From positions 124,001 through 188,000 of the forward strand of contig NZ_JAOTPO010000009.1 in the NCBI RefSeq assembly GCF_029028005.1: a stretch of 64,000 nt of DNA, in the 5' to 3' direction. Positions 36,405 through 45,334 of the stretch are shown here, one piece after another. The notes below the pieces were generated by a model. That model was not told the DNA's origin. It worked only from the letters and a program-made list of their open reading frames with translations, and searched no databases. The stretch comes from Alkalihalobacterium chitinilyticum. Lineage in GTDB: Bacteria; Bacillota; Bacilli; Bacillales; Bacillaceae_F. The translations under genes and the position numbers were made by a program. Each line of letters begins with the position of its first letter. Position 1 is the first letter of the stretch.

Positions 36405-36482
36405 CTAGATAGGTAAACAAAAAGACAAAATAAAAATGATGTAGATAACAAAAGAGATAATTTGAATGATTTTCTTTGTAAT
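36405..36482 (-). CDS. Candidate tiny membrane peptide with ATT start
   Basis: On the minus strand AAGGAGG (36495-36489) is 6 bases before ATT 36482, from which 25 codons run to TAG: a Lys-containing start (ITKK) and one hydrophobic stretch (IISFVIYIIFILSF). It lies in the leader of the second TRAP operon. An ATT start is very rare, and no ATG in this frame is available. A second frame from ATG 36513 behind GGAGGTGA (46 codons) overlaps it. Either may be chance. Confidence 0.25.
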   Translation of the reverse strand: MTKKIIQIISFVIYIIFILSFCLPI

Positions 36483-36591
36483 TGCATTCCTCCTTAATTA
36501 CATATAAACTCATGTATTTTTACTTTCACCTCCTTTAAAAAATAATAGGTTTAGTCTTAAGTTCATAAAAAAGTAGTTGCTCGGAAGATAA

Positions 36592-36605
36592 ATAAAGCGC
36601 TTACA
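36592..36605 (-). promoter_or_regulatory. cre-like site before the second TRAP operon
   Basis: Read on the minus strand, TGTAAGCGCTTTAT matches the cre consensus except at position 13. It contains the symmetric core TAAGCGCTTA and lies between the sigma-54 promoter at 36731 and the binding-protein gene, where bound CcpA could block elongation. Confidence 0.5.
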
Positions 36606-36730
36606 TTTTTGGTGCTTTTAATGTGATTGGGATATAAGATTCGATAAGTAGTTAGAAGATTGAAGAGAGAATAATAGGAAAGTAATAGGAAAGTTAGTAT
36701 TGATGAAGTAGATAAACTTACCGTTTACCT

Positions 36731-36746
36731 TGCAAAAAATATGCCA
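36731..36746 (-). promoter_or_regulatory. Sigma-54 promoter of the second TRAP operon
   Basis: On the minus strand TGGCATATTTTTTGCA gives TGGCAT, five bases, TTGCA, i.e. a correct -24 GG and -12 GC. The TRAP binding-protein gene starts about 350 bases downstream. It is divergent from the promoter at 36981, so the roughly 230 bases between them could share an upstream activator site. Confidence 0.75.
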
Positions 36747-36941
36747 GTTAAGGAATGTACAGAAAATAGTCCATGATCAAAAAAGGCGAAGCAGGATCGT
36801 TTAGTATAAATACAACTATACTTTCTAATTTGTTTATAATTCGTACACTTTCTGTTTAGAAGTTTACATTGGAGAGTTCTTTTGTCATGAGTAATATATA
36901 GAACAGTTTTTTGTATGCAAAAATCTATAGAGTTAGGTTAG

Positions 36942-36963
36942 CCAAAGAATAGGAAATCTTTGG
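36942..36963 (+). promoter_or_regulatory. Inverted repeat just upstream of a sigma-54 promoter
   Basis: CCAAAGA (36942-36948) and TCTTTGG (36957-36963) with an 8-base spacer, 17 bases before the -24 box at 36981. A second, AGTATA-N8-TATACT, lies near 36800. Either may bind the activator or another regulator; the first is closer to the promoter than enhancer sites normally are. The rest of 36384-37083 shows no gene beyond the tiny candidate. Confidence 0.35.
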
Positions 36964-36980
36964 TTACAGTTTGATTGAAT

Positions 36981-36996
36981 TGGCACAGATATTGCA
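36981..36996 (+). promoter_or_regulatory. Sigma-54 promoter of the enoyl-CoA hydratase operon
   Basis: TGGCACAGATATTGCA is a full match to TGGCAC-N5-TTGCA. The operon's first start codon is about 90 bases downstream. Confidence 0.85.
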
Positions 36997-37083
36997 AAGT
37001 ATTAATTATAAATGAGTTCAATATGTACCCAGGGTGGGAGATAACTGCCCAAATTATTAAATGAATGAAATTGAGGAGGAATT

Positions 37084-37872
37084 ATGATGGGAAAATTAGT
37101 TCGCTATCAAAAATCAGATGGAGTTGCAACGGTTACGATAGATAATCCACCTATGAATGTGTTAAGTGGACAGGTCACAAAAGAGTTAGGTGAAGTATTT
37201 TCAGCTCTTTCAGAAGATCCTGAAGTCATTGCTATCATTTTAACAGGGGCTGGCGAGCGTGCGTTCATGGCTGGTGCTGATATTAAGGAATTTCCTAACT
37301 GGTTGCATATGAATAAACAAGAATTAAAGACTATGAACTTACAATCTCATAAAGTGTTAAATCAAATAGATGAAATTCAAAAACCAACCATTGCTATGTT
37401 AAATGGAATTACATTTGGTGGGGGATGTGAACTTGCATTGACGTGTGATATTCGTATTGCCGAGGAACATGCGCAAATTGGACTACCCGAAGTAAAACTG
37501 GGCCTTTTTCCAGGTGGTGGAGGTACACAACGCTTACCGCGACTTGTGGGAGAGGCAAAAGCGAAAGAATTAATGTTTTTAGGAGACCCCCTAACAGCCC
37601 AAGAAGCGAGAGAGATAGGATTAGTTAATAAAGTTGTAGCAACAGGAGAAGGGATGGCGACAGCTGAAAAAATGGCACGAAAAATGGCTCGTTATTCATT
37701 AGAAGCGTTAAGTCGAATTAAAAAATCAGTAAATGAAGGAATGGAACTTGAATTTAATAAAGCAATTGAGCTTGAAGCGACGTATTTTGCAAGTGTGTTT
37801 CAGACGGAAGATGTAAAAGAAGGCGTCCAAGCGTTTATTGAAAAACGCCAACCAAATTTTAAACATCGTTAA
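37084..37872 (+). CDS. Enoyl-CoA hydratase/isomerase family protein
   Basis: A 262-residue crotonase-fold enzyme expected to hydrate a 2-enoyl-CoA to the 3-hydroxyacyl-CoA. The oxyanion-hole segments are FMAGADIKEF and GITFGGGCELAL, and the active-site Glu lies in GLPEVKLGLFPGGGGTQRLPR, as in hydratases. GAGGAGG precedes ATG 37084, with ATG 37087 possibly used instead. First gene after the sigma-54 promoter at 36981, in an operon with the MBL, phosphotransferase and small helical protein genes. Confidence 0.92.
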   Translation: MMGKLVRYQKSDGVATVTIDNPPMNVLSGQVTKELGEVFSALSEDPEVIAIILTGAGERAFMAGADIKEFPNWLHMNKQELKTMNLQSHKVLNQIDEIQKPTIAMLNGITFGGGCELALTCDIRIAEEHAQIGLPEVKLGLFPGGGGTQRLPRLVGEAKAKELMFLGDPLTAQEAREIGLVNKVVATGEGMATAEKMARKMARYSLEALSRIKKSVNEGMELEFNKAIELEATYFASVFQTEDVKEGVQAFIEKRQPNFKHR

Positions 37873-37947
37873 AAGCATTATATGAAACGGCTATACTACA
37901 CCATTTTAGCTGGAGTTCAATACTGACTACTTGGAGGACGGAGTATA

Positions 37948-38949
37948 ATGAAGAACAAACCTTTAAATAGGCAGAAATATTCAAAAGAAGTTAAAGAGGG
38001 ATTGTATCAAATTGTTCTTCCAACTACTTTTCCTGTAGGGCCAGTGAATGTGTATTTAATTGAAGGTAACGCATTAACCTTAGTAGATACTGGCCCTAAA
38101 ACGGATGAAGCTTGGGAGATACTTATTAAAGGTATAGAAGAAGTTGGTTATCAATTAATGGATATTCAACAAATTCTTATTACACATTACCATATTGATC
38201 ACAGTGGACTTCTGGAACGTGTTAGAAAGGTTTCAGGTGCTCAAATACTCGGACATCCATTACTAGAACCATATATCGAGCTTAAGCCAGAATTTAATGA
38301 GTATCGTAATCAATTTTATTTTAAACTGTATAAAAGCTGTGGAGTACCACATGAATATCAGCATCATTTCGCTAGACAACAGAAACGGTTCCAACATTTA
38401 TTCGATCCAAGCCAAGTAGACATTAAATTGGCACATCGACAGCAAGTACCAGGATTGGAAGATTGGCAAGTTCTATACACACCTGGTCATTCTCAAGATC
38501 ATCTTTGCATTTACCGTAGACGTGACGGAGTCTTACTCGGCGGCGACCACATAATCGAACATATTTCATCGAATGCATTAATTGAACCACCACTTCATTC
38601 AACTAATGAACGACCACTGACATTAGTTCAATACCGGGCAGCACTTGAAATGTGTGCAGATGAAGATATACAAATAATCTTTACAGGTCATGGCGAACCC
38701 GTTACGAAGCACCGGCAATTAATACATGAACGATTGAAGAATAACTGGCTTCGGACAGAAAAAATTCGTCATCTGCTCGAAGATGGGCCTAAAACGGTGT
38801 ATGAGCTTACGACATTACTTTTTCCTAGTATTTTTAAAAAAGAATTAAATTTGACGATATCAGAAACGATTGGACATCTTGATTTATTAACACTTCTCCA
38901 TCAAGTAAAAGTCGAAGAGATTGAAGGCGTTTCTTATTATTCAATTTAG
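37948..38949 (+). CDS. MBL-fold hydrolase with C-terminal helical domain
   Basis: 333 residues with the metallo-beta-lactamase signature HYHIDH (His80, His82, Asp84, His85), later TPGHSQDH, GGDH and FTGHGEP supplying the other metal ligands. After about residue 255 a helical, possibly winged-helix, region follows, as in LACTB2/RNase-like MBL proteins. Within this operon a thioesterase or a lactonase that opens a gamma-lactone to a 4-hydroxy acid is conceivable, but that is inference only. Ribosome site GGAGG upstream of the ATG. Confidence 0.85.
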   Translation: MKNKPLNRQKYSKEVKEGLYQIVLPTTFPVGPVNVYLIEGNALTLVDTGPKTDEAWEILIKGIEEVGYQLMDIQQILITHYHIDHSGLLERVRKVSGAQILGHPLLEPYIELKPEFNEYRNQFYFKLYKSCGVPHEYQHHFARQQKRFQHLFDPSQVDIKLAHRQQVPGLEDWQVLYTPGHSQDHLCIYRRRDGVLLGGDHIIEHISSNALIEPPLHSTNERPLTLVQYRAALEMCADEDIQIIFTGHGEPVTKHRQLIHERLKNNWLRTEKIRHLLEDGPKTVYELTTLLFPSIFKKELNLTISETIGHLDLLTLLHQVKVEEIEGVSYYSI

Positions 38950-39040
38950 TATTGTGAATTAAGCTCTTACTTTTCATTCCTATTAGGAGAAAAAAGCCCT
39001 TTACTAGAATATTAGTAAGAAAGAGCGAGGAGGTAGTATT

Positions 39041-40075
39041 TTGGCTGAAGAAACTAAACAGGCAATCCAATTGTATTTTCAGAAGAAAATTTCAGAGGGT
39101 CAAAGTGTACAAATTACTGATTTCCACCAACCTTCAGCGGGTTGGTCAGATGAAGCATTTACTTTTACAGTTAATTGGGAACAAAATGGTGAAATGCACC
39201 AAAAAGGATTTGCAATTCGTAAACAAAATAAAGGTGGACTAATGACAGAGTATCAAGACTCGTATCAGCACTTTAAACTTTTAGACCGATTAAGTAAACA
39301 TAGTGATTTACCTCTTCCAGGTGTTCATTGGTATGAAACAGATGAAGCGATTTTGGGCGGAACGTTTTTTGTGATGGATAAGCTACCAGGTAAAAGCTAT
39401 GTTCCATGGTCAAAAGAAGGAAAACAGTTTTTTAAAAGAGCACATGAAGAAGGTGAGATACCACTACAATTCGTGCGTCATTTGGCAGATTTACATCTTC
39501 TTGATTATAAAGAAATAGGACTCACTGAAGATTTAGTCGAACCGAGTGGGAAATATGGGTATATTGACAGCAAAATCAATGAATTCGAAGAGATGTATGT
39601 TAAATATCTAATTAGTCCAGATCCGATAATGGTTGATGCACTAGAATGGTTAAAAGCCAATAAGCCAGCTGCACAAAGGTTATCGGTAGTTCACGGTGAC
39701 TATAGATCAGGTAATCTTTTATATAGCAAAAACAAAATAACTGGAATACTAGATTGGGAAGCGACAGAAATCGGTGATCCAATGGCAGATGTTGCGTATG
39801 TATGTGCAAAATCAAATCGAATGGACTCGCCACTATTAAATTACTTGTTAGACAAGCAAATGTTTCTGAAGACGTACAGTGAGTATACAGGCTTATCGAT
39901 TGATGAAAATGTCCTACACTATTATGAAGTTTTCCATCAAGTGCGATTTGTATTAATTTCTCAATCAGCAGGAACAGACTTTGCTAAATCGAAAACAAAA
40001 GATCTTCGAATGGCTCGGCAAGGTTTTCGTTGGCCATTAATGCGCGGGATACTAGCAGAATTGTTAGGATACTAG
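39041..40075 (+). CDS. Acyl-CoA-pathway phosphotransferase (APH family; ACAD10 N-domain/LvaA-like)
   Basis: 344 residues of the aminoglycoside-phosphotransferase fold. Start is TTG 39041 behind GAGGAGGT. The catalytic loop is VVHGDYRSGNLLY (HGD 218-220, Asn225), and the metal-binding Asp is 238 in GILDWEATEIGDPMAD. In acyl-CoA gene clusters this subfamily corresponds to the kinase part of ACAD10/ACAD11 and to LvaA of the Pseudomonas levulinate pathway, which phosphorylates the 4-hydroxyl of a 4-hydroxyacyl-CoA. Neighbouring acyl-CoA enzymes support that role over antibiotic resistance. The next gene begins 11 bases later, its ribosome site overlapping this stop. Confidence 0.88.
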   Translation: MAEETKQAIQLYFQKKISEGQSVQITDFHQPSAGWSDEAFTFTVNWEQNGEMHQKGFAIRKQNKGGLMTEYQDSYQHFKLLDRLSKHSDLPLPGVHWYETDEAILGGTFFVMDKLPGKSYVPWSKEGKQFFKRAHEEGEIPLQFVRHLADLHLLDYKEIGLTEDLVEPSGKYGYIDSKINEFEEMYVKYLISPDPIMVDALEWLKANKPAAQRLSVVHGDYRSGNLLYSKNKITGILDWEATEIGDPMADVAYVCAKSNRMDSPLLNYLLDKQMFLKTYSEYTGLSIDENVLHYYEVFHQVRFVLISQSAGTDFAKSKTKDLRMARQGFRWPLMRGILAELLGY

Positions 40076-40086
40076 GAGGTGATTTA

Positions 40087-40545
40087 ATGCTAGATAAATC
40101 ATATACGTTTAAGACGACAACTGAAATTTTAAAAGAAGTCATTATCCCGAACATCAATAATAGTATGGCAAAAGAACAGGCAATTGCTCTAATTTCGGTG
40201 TTGAAGAACTTAGATATGCAAACCTCTCAAAATTTAAGTCCGAAAGAACAGTTAAATTCACTTATTCAAGAAACTCTATATGAATATATTCTAAAATTAA
40301 AAAACGACTCTATTAATTTTCAAACGGATGGACTAGCTGAACAGCTATTAGAAGAATTAAAAGAAACAGAGCTGATCGAAGATATCACTACTAAGTGGAA
40401 CCGGTTAAATGAACTACAATGTAAACTCATTCGTGCTTTATATAAAGAAAATACGGTTAATGGGCATGTGGAATCCATGTATATTTTGCCGTTAAGACAA
40501 AAATTAAGGGAGCAGCTTAAAATTGAAATGGCTCTCGTTCGTTGA
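40087..40545 (+). CDS. Small helical protein, candidate LvaB-like partner of the phosphotransferase
   Basis: 152 residues from ATG 40087, whose AGGAGGTGA overlaps the stop of the phosphotransferase gene, implying tight coupling. The protein is predicted almost entirely helical, with no membrane segment. It starts with TTTEILKEVIIPNINNSMAKEQAIALISVLKNL, which recalls the beginning of the DUF6285/LvaB proteins found next to LvaA-type kinases and needed for their activity. I could not verify this by search. Otherwise unknown. Confidence 0.7.
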   Translation: MLDKSYTFKTTTEILKEVIIPNINNSMAKEQAIALISVLKNLDMQTSQNLSPKEQLNSLIQETLYEYILKLKNDSINFQTDGLAEQLLEELKETELIEDITTKWNRLNELQCKLIRALYKENTVNGHVESMYILPLRQKLREQLKIEMALVR

Positions 40546-40677
40546 GGTTTGTTTCTTTTATCATTCTATTTTGGGTTCAATTCCTTGTCAGTTCCTTAAC
40601 AGCACTTTGAAATATTACACATCATTATTAATTAATATACAACCCCTAGTTTGCGGTGAAACCAAATAAGGTGTTTA

Positions 40678-40725
40678 AAAAATGCTTTAAAAGGTCTTTA
40701 ATTAAACCTTTTAAGGCATTTTTGC
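40678..40725 (+). terminator. Terminator of the enoyl-CoA hydratase operon
   Basis: AAATGCTTTAAAAGGT pairs with ACCTTTTAAGGCATTT with one mismatch around an AT loop, and continues into Ts. Confidence 0.85.
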
Positions 40726-40831
40726 ATTAATTGTCGGATTATTCTCACAAAATTATGGTAAAATTGAGGAAAGTGTCCTTGCTACACATAATTTGTACGT
40801 TGAAACAAGCATTAAAAAGGAGTAGATTAAA

Positions 40832-42916
40832 TTGAATTCTGTAAAAAAGATTATGATTCCTGTTGATGAGTGTCTGACTCCTAATCACACTTTAAATGAA
40901 GCGATCAAATTTATGAAGAAAACAAAGTGGAATACCGTTCCAGTTACCGATCTTACGGGTAAACTAATAGGTGTTTTTACTCGTAGCTCTCTTTATCAAA
41001 TGCTTTTATTAGAATTACAGCAAACGACGACGATTGCGAAATATATTAAAGAAGATATTGGAACAGTTACTCTTGATACTACTTTTGAGGAATTAGAAGA
41101 GTTCATTGAAATTAGTGAAGTTGGAACGGGGATTGTTATTGATGATTTTGGAAAACCAATCGGCCTTATTACGACTTCGTCAGCAGTTTTAAGTTTTTTA
41201 CATAGTACACAATTATTAAAAGGTCAATTAGAGACGATTTTACAGACATCAAACTTAGGTGCGTTAATGACCAATGAGCAAGGGAGTATTATTTTTGTAA
41301 ACGAAAAACTAACTAGAATGCTAAAACAACCAGAAGATCGTTTGTTATTTACCGATTTACAACAAATCATTCCGAAATATGAAAGTTCTAGCTTTAATAA
41401 AGATGTTCATTTTCGAATTAATATAGATTCCGACTACTTTGTCGTTCGGTTGTCCACTTATAATATGCCCAATGGAAAAAAAGGTTTCATCGCTCTTTTT
41501 CAAAATGTTTCAGAATTAGAGAACATGGCTCAGGAATTACAAACTGTGAAGAAGTGGAAAAGTATTTTACAAACTGTCATTGATAATGCTTACGATGGTT
41601 TAGTTATGATTAATGAAAATGGTGAGATTATTTTTATTAGCCCTTCACTTATTGAATTATTTGAACTTGATAATAAAACGATTGAAGGATCACCAGTAGA
41701 TACTATCCTTCCGCATCTCGAATTAATTCCTACATTAAAAACAGGGGTTGCGGATATAAGTGATTTTATGGAGATTAAGGGAATTAACTATATGGTTCAT
41801 CGAATTCCGGTATATCAAGATGATCAAATTATCGGTGTGATTGGAAAGATTGTTTACAGGCAATTACATGAAGTGCGCGAACGTTTTAGAAGATATGAAG
41901 ACGTAGAAAAGAAGTTGCAAGTTTCAAGTAGAAAGACTGAGATGTCAAGATTTACTTTTAAAGAAATTCTTTCTCAAGACCCGCAAATGGAGAAACTGAT
42001 GCGAAGTGGAATTAAAGCAGCAAAAGGACGGACAACTATTCTAATTCGTGGGGAAAGTGGAACAGGAAAAGAACTTTTTGCTCACGCTATTCATAGTTCT
42101 AGTTCTTCTGGAAAAGGTCCTTTTATTACAGTGAATTGCGCAGCAATACCTGAGCATTTACTGGAATCGGAGTTTTTCGGGTATGAGGAAGGCGCTTTTA
42201 CTGGAGCTAAACAAAAGGGCAAAATGGGTAAATTTGATTTAGCCAATGGTGGCACCTTATTCCTAGATGAAGTCGGTGATATGTCCTTACAGCTTCAAGC
42301 CAAGCTTCTTCGAGTTTTACAAGAAAGAGAGTTTTATAGAGTTGGTGGAACAGAACGAATTGAGGTTAATGTTCGTATTATTGCTGCAACGAATCGATCG
42401 CTTGAAGAAATGGTTGAAAAAGGTGAGTTTCGAGAAGATCTATTTTATCGTCTAAACGTGATTTCATTTGAAATTCCACCACTTAGAAAGAGGAAAAAAG
42501 ATATTTTATTGTTAAGTGAGTCGTTCATTGAAGAATTAAATAAACAAAATGGAACGAGTATTATAGGGTGGGACCCAATGGTGCAGCAAGCTATGATGGA
42601 TTATGATTGGCCAGGTAATATCCGAGAATTGCGAAATGTGTGGGAACGAGCAATGGTCTTTTCAGAAAATGGAAATGTTCAACTTGTAGACTTACCTGAT
42701 TACTTATTAAAGAAAGTCGGTTATGATCTATTAATTGAAGAAGAGGAGACAACAATACCAGAGCAATCTTTATTAGAAAAGGCTGAGCAAATTGCAATTC
42801 AAAAGGCGTTGATAAAATCTAATGGAAATAAGAGCCAAGCATGTAAGTTGTTAGGGATAAGCCGATCGGTTCTATATGATAAATTAAAAAAATATGAAGC
42901 GATTGAAGTTAATTAA
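40832..42916 (+). CDS. Sigma-54-dependent transcriptional activator with CBS and PAS domains
   Basis: A 694-residue enhancer-binding activator. Start is TTG 40832 behind AAAAAGGAG. Two CBS repeats occupy about 1-125 (CLTPNHTLNEAIKFMKK, LIGVFTRSSL, PIGLITTSSAV) and could bind an adenosyl ligand such as AMP or acyl-CoA; PAS-like domains follow at about 130-240 and 245-355. The AAA+ domain has Walker A GESGTGKE (407-414) and the sigma-54 contact loop GAFTGA (454-459), then a C-terminal Fis-type helix-turn-helix (NKSQACKLLGISRSVLYDKLKKY). It lies amid operons with sigma-54 promoters, so it is the obvious regulator of them, sensing an acid or CoA ester. Transcribed separately. Confidence 0.95.
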   Translation: MNSVKKIMIPVDECLTPNHTLNEAIKFMKKTKWNTVPVTDLTGKLIGVFTRSSLYQMLLLELQQTTTIAKYIKEDIGTVTLDTTFEELEEFIEISEVGTGIVIDDFGKPIGLITTSSAVLSFLHSTQLLKGQLETILQTSNLGALMTNEQGSIIFVNEKLTRMLKQPEDRLLFTDLQQIIPKYESSSFNKDVHFRINIDSDYFVVRLSTYNMPNGKKGFIALFQNVSELENMAQELQTVKKWKSILQTVIDNAYDGLVMINENGEIIFISPSLIELFELDNKTIEGSPVDTILPHLELIPTLKTGVADISDFMEIKGINYMVHRIPVYQDDQIIGVIGKIVYRQLHEVRERFRRYEDVEKKLQVSSRKTEMSRFTFKEILSQDPQMEKLMRSGIKAAKGRTTILIRGESGTGKELFAHAIHSSSSSGKGPFITVNCAAIPEHLLESEFFGYEEGAFTGAKQKGKMGKFDLANGGTLFLDEVGDMSLQLQAKLLRVLQEREFYRVGGTERIEVNVRIIAATNRSLEEMVEKGEFREDLFYRLNVISFEIPPLRKRKKDILLLSESFIEELNKQNGTSIIGWDPMVQQAMMDYDWPGNIRELRNVWERAMVFSENGNVQLVDLPDYLLKKVGYDLLIEEEETTIPEQSLLEKAEQIAIQKALIKSNGNKSQACKLLGISRSVLYDKLKKYEAIEVN

Positions 42917-42970
42917 GAGAAGGAAAATTGTACAACTATTAAGATATTTTCATATAATTTGATATTTACT

Positions 42971-43020
42971 GATAAGGATAACATTCAAACATTTAGTTTG
43001 TGTTATGCTTATCTTTTTTT
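42971..43020 (+). terminator. Terminator of the sigma-54 activator gene
   Basis: GATAAGGATAACA (42971-42983) pairs with TGTTATGCTTATC (43001-43013) with one mismatch, then seven Ts. Confidence 0.9.
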
Positions 43021-43182
43021 GATTCATTAAATAGTATTCTCGAACATATTTAATTGTTATCCGGATTTAATAGAAAGGATTGTTGCGTCGTATGGAGACA
43101 CTATTTTTTTAATAATGTTCAGTTTTCAGACAATGTGATTGTATAACGATAGTAAAAGACTCAAATAGTGGGTTTTTAAATA

Positions 43183-43198
43183 TGGCATGATTTTTGCA
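43183..43198 (+). promoter_or_regulatory. Sigma-54 promoter of the thiolase operon
   Basis: TGGCATGATTTTTGCA: TGGCAT, five bases, TTGCA. The thiolase start codon is about 58 bases downstream. A perfect palindrome ACAATGTGATTGT (43130-43142) lies 40 bases upstream and may be a regulator site. The 42917-43249 gap has no gene. Confidence 0.85.
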
Positions 43199-43255
43199 AT
43201 GGTAAGAATGTGAGAGTCATTTGATTAATTTTTACATTTTATAGGAGGAATGAAA

Positions 43256-44404
43256 ATGAGAGAAGTGGTAATTGTAGAAGCAGTTCGAACACCTGTTGGA
43301 AAACGAAAAGGGCTATTAAGTACAGTTCGCCCTGATGATATGGCAGCGAAAGTACTAAAGGAATTAGTAAATCGTTCAGGAATTGAAGCATCTCTTGTTG
43401 AGGACGTTATTATGGGATGTGTTTCTCAAGTTGAAGAGCAAGGCTTGAATATTGCTAGGACTGCAGTTTTACAGGCGGATTTCCCAATTGGCGTACCTGG
43501 AACAACAATTGATCGTCAGTGTGGCTCAGGTCAACAGGCTGTCCATTTCGCAACACAGGCAATTGCGAGTGGAGATATGGATATTGTTATTGCTGGTGGA
43601 GTCGAAAGTATGTCCCGTGTACCAATGGGAGCTACTAGACAAAAGTCAGATTGGAGTAAAGAAGTAACTTCTCGCTACGAGATGATTCATCAAGGCTTAT
43701 CCGCAGAACGGATTAGTGAAAAGTGGGGATATTCCCGTACACAATTAGATGAATTTTCATTAGAAAGTCATCGTAGAGCTCTACAAGCTCAGGAAGAAGG
43801 ACGCTTTGATCGTGAAATTATGCCATTTGAAGTAACTCTTGAAGATGGTACAACAACAGTTGTAACACAAGATGAAGGTCCTCGGAAAGGAACATCTCTT
43901 GAGAAATTAGGTTCATTAAAACCTGCATTTTCTGAAAACGGTGTCATTCATGCCGGGAATGCGAGTCAAATGAGCGATGGTTCTGCAGCAATTCTCTTAA
44001 TGTCAAAAGATAAAGCGCTTGAACTTGGTCTAAAACCCCGTTTCCGTGTAGTTGCTCGTAAAGTTGTAGGCTCAGATCCGACTTTAATGTTAACGGGTCC
44101 TATTGAAGCTACAAAACAAGTGTTAAATAAGGCGGGCTTAACAATAGACGATATAGATCTATATGAAGTAAATGAAGCGTTTGCACCTGTTCCAATGTGT
44201 TGGTTAGATGAAATAAAAGCCGACCCGGCAAAATTAAATGTAAACGGTGGAGCGATTGCATTAGGTCATCCATTAGGGGCGAGTGGTGCACGTGTCATGA
44301 TTACTCTAATGCATGAGTTAGAAAGAACAGGCGGTCGATATGGCCTTCAAGCGATTTGTGAAGGTGGCGGAATGGCCAATGCTACGATTATTGAAAGAAT
44401 TTAG
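43256..44404 (+). CDS. Acetyl-CoA acyltransferase (thiolase)
   Basis: 382 residues from ATG 43256, 7 bases after AGGAGG; the ATG at 43250 touches that site. Catalytic Cys89 is in TTIDRQCGSGQQA, the His is in NGGAIALGHPLGASGAR, and the second Cys is in AICEGGGMANA. It cleaves a 3-ketoacyl-CoA to acetyl-CoA and a shortened acyl-CoA (or works in reverse). First gene behind the sigma-54 promoter at 43183, followed by the SDR gene. Confidence 0.94.
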   Translation: MREVVIVEAVRTPVGKRKGLLSTVRPDDMAAKVLKELVNRSGIEASLVEDVIMGCVSQVEEQGLNIARTAVLQADFPIGVPGTTIDRQCGSGQQAVHFATQAIASGDMDIVIAGGVESMSRVPMGATRQKSDWSKEVTSRYEMIHQGLSAERISEKWGYSRTQLDEFSLESHRRALQAQEEGRFDREIMPFEVTLEDGTTTVVTQDEGPRKGTSLEKLGSLKPAFSENGVIHAGNASQMSDGSAAILLMSKDKALELGLKPRFRVVARKVVGSDPTLMLTGPIEATKQVLNKAGLTIDDIDLYEVNEAFAPVPMCWLDEIKADPAKLNVNGGAIALGHPLGASGARVMITLMHELERTGGRYGLQAICEGGGMANATIIERI

Positions 44405-44462
44405 GAAATAGATTAAAAGACTTAGGGTGTTTATTACAGTTTAAATTAGGAGGAATTAGTAT

Positions 44463-45230
44463 ATGAATTTGCAAGAAACAACAGCAATTGTTACTGGTGG
44501 AGCATCAGGTTTAGGAGAAGCGACAGTGAGAAATATTGTCGCAAACGGAGGAAGAGCAGCAATTTTTGACTTGTCTGAAGAAAACGGAAACCGTCTTGTT
44601 GAGGAATTAGGTGGAGATGTTATGTTTGTAAAAACAAATGTAACGGATGAGGAAAGTGTCCAAAGTGCACTAAATGAAGCAACACAAAAATTTGGTAGTT
44701 ACAATGCTGTCGTAAACTGTGCAGGGATTGGACTTGCCGAAAAGACGGTCAGTCGAGGTCAAGCTCATGATTTAGATGGATTTGTCAAAGTAATTAATGT
44801 AAACCTTATTGGTACATTTAACGTTATTCGTCTGGCGGCTAAACAGATGGCGGACAATGAACCGAATGATAAAGGAGAGCGTGGTGTTATTATTAATACT
44901 GCTTCTGTTGCAGCTTTTGATGGGCAAATTGGTCAAGCAGCTTATAGTGCATCAAAGGGTGGCATTGTTGGTATGACATTACCGATCGCACGTGACCTAT
45001 CTAAAAGCGGGATCCGTGTCGTAACGATTGCCCCAGGACTTTTTGAAACACCACTATTTAATGGATTACCCGAAGAAGCAAAAACGGCATTAGGTAAGCA
45101 AGTACCATTCCCGCCTAGATTAGGTGTACCGGAAGAATTCGGCCAGCTTGCTCAAGCCATTATTGAAAATCCAATGCTAAACGGAGAAACGATTCGCTTA
45201 GATGGCGCAATTCGTATGCAACCAAAATAA
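44463..45230 (+). CDS. Short-chain dehydrogenase, 3-hydroxyacyl-CoA dehydrogenase type 2-like
   Basis: 255 residues. TGGASGLG (11-18) binds the nucleotide, Asp36 suggests NAD, NCAG (85-88), and the catalytic triad is Ser148, Tyr161 and Lys165. The sequence, especially the [17 protein letters not shown] and [16 protein letters not shown] regions, looks like HSD17B10-type enzymes that oxidise 3-hydroxyacyl-CoA. In a levulinate-like scheme it could instead be the 4-keto reductase (LvaD role). AGGAGG precedes the ATG. Confidence 0.9.
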   Translation: MNLQETTAIVTGGASGLGEATVRNIVANGGRAAIFDLSEENGNRLVEELGGDVMFVKTNVTDEESVQSALNEATQKFGSYNAVVNCAGIGLAEKTVSRGQAHDLDGFVKVINVNLIGTFNVIRLAAKQMADNEPNDKGERGVIINTASVAAFDGQIGQAAYSASKGGIVGMTLPIARDLSKSGIRVVTIAPGLFETPLFNGLPEEAKTALGKQVPFPPRLGVPEEFGQLAQAIIENPMLNGETIRLDGAIRMQPK

Positions 45231-45255
45231 GTAGGAAGTTAGCTTAATAAAATAA

Positions 45256-45308
45256 CAGGGCCATTCAATTCGTTTATGGAAGCTAAATCATTTCATATGA
45301 ATGGCCCT
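45256..45308 (+). repeat. Inverted repeat between SDR and acyl-CoA dehydrogenase genes
   Basis: AGGGCCATTCA (45257-45267) and TGAATGGCCCT (45298-45308) are perfectly complementary but 30 bases apart and lack a T-run. It may be a processing or stabilising stem within the operon, or a weak terminator. Confidence 0.5.
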
Positions 45309-45334
45309 AAATAATTAAATGGAGAGGTGTCATT

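Noticed and set aside
39041-40075. Aminoglycoside resistance gene
   Set aside because: The fold is APH-like, but the operon with enoyl-CoA hydratase and acyl-CoA enzymes and the lack of any resistance context point to an acyl-CoA pathway kinase.
42973-43013. Operator-like dyad upstream of the thiolase operon
   Set aside because: It is followed by seven Ts right after the activator gene and is better explained as that gene's terminator.
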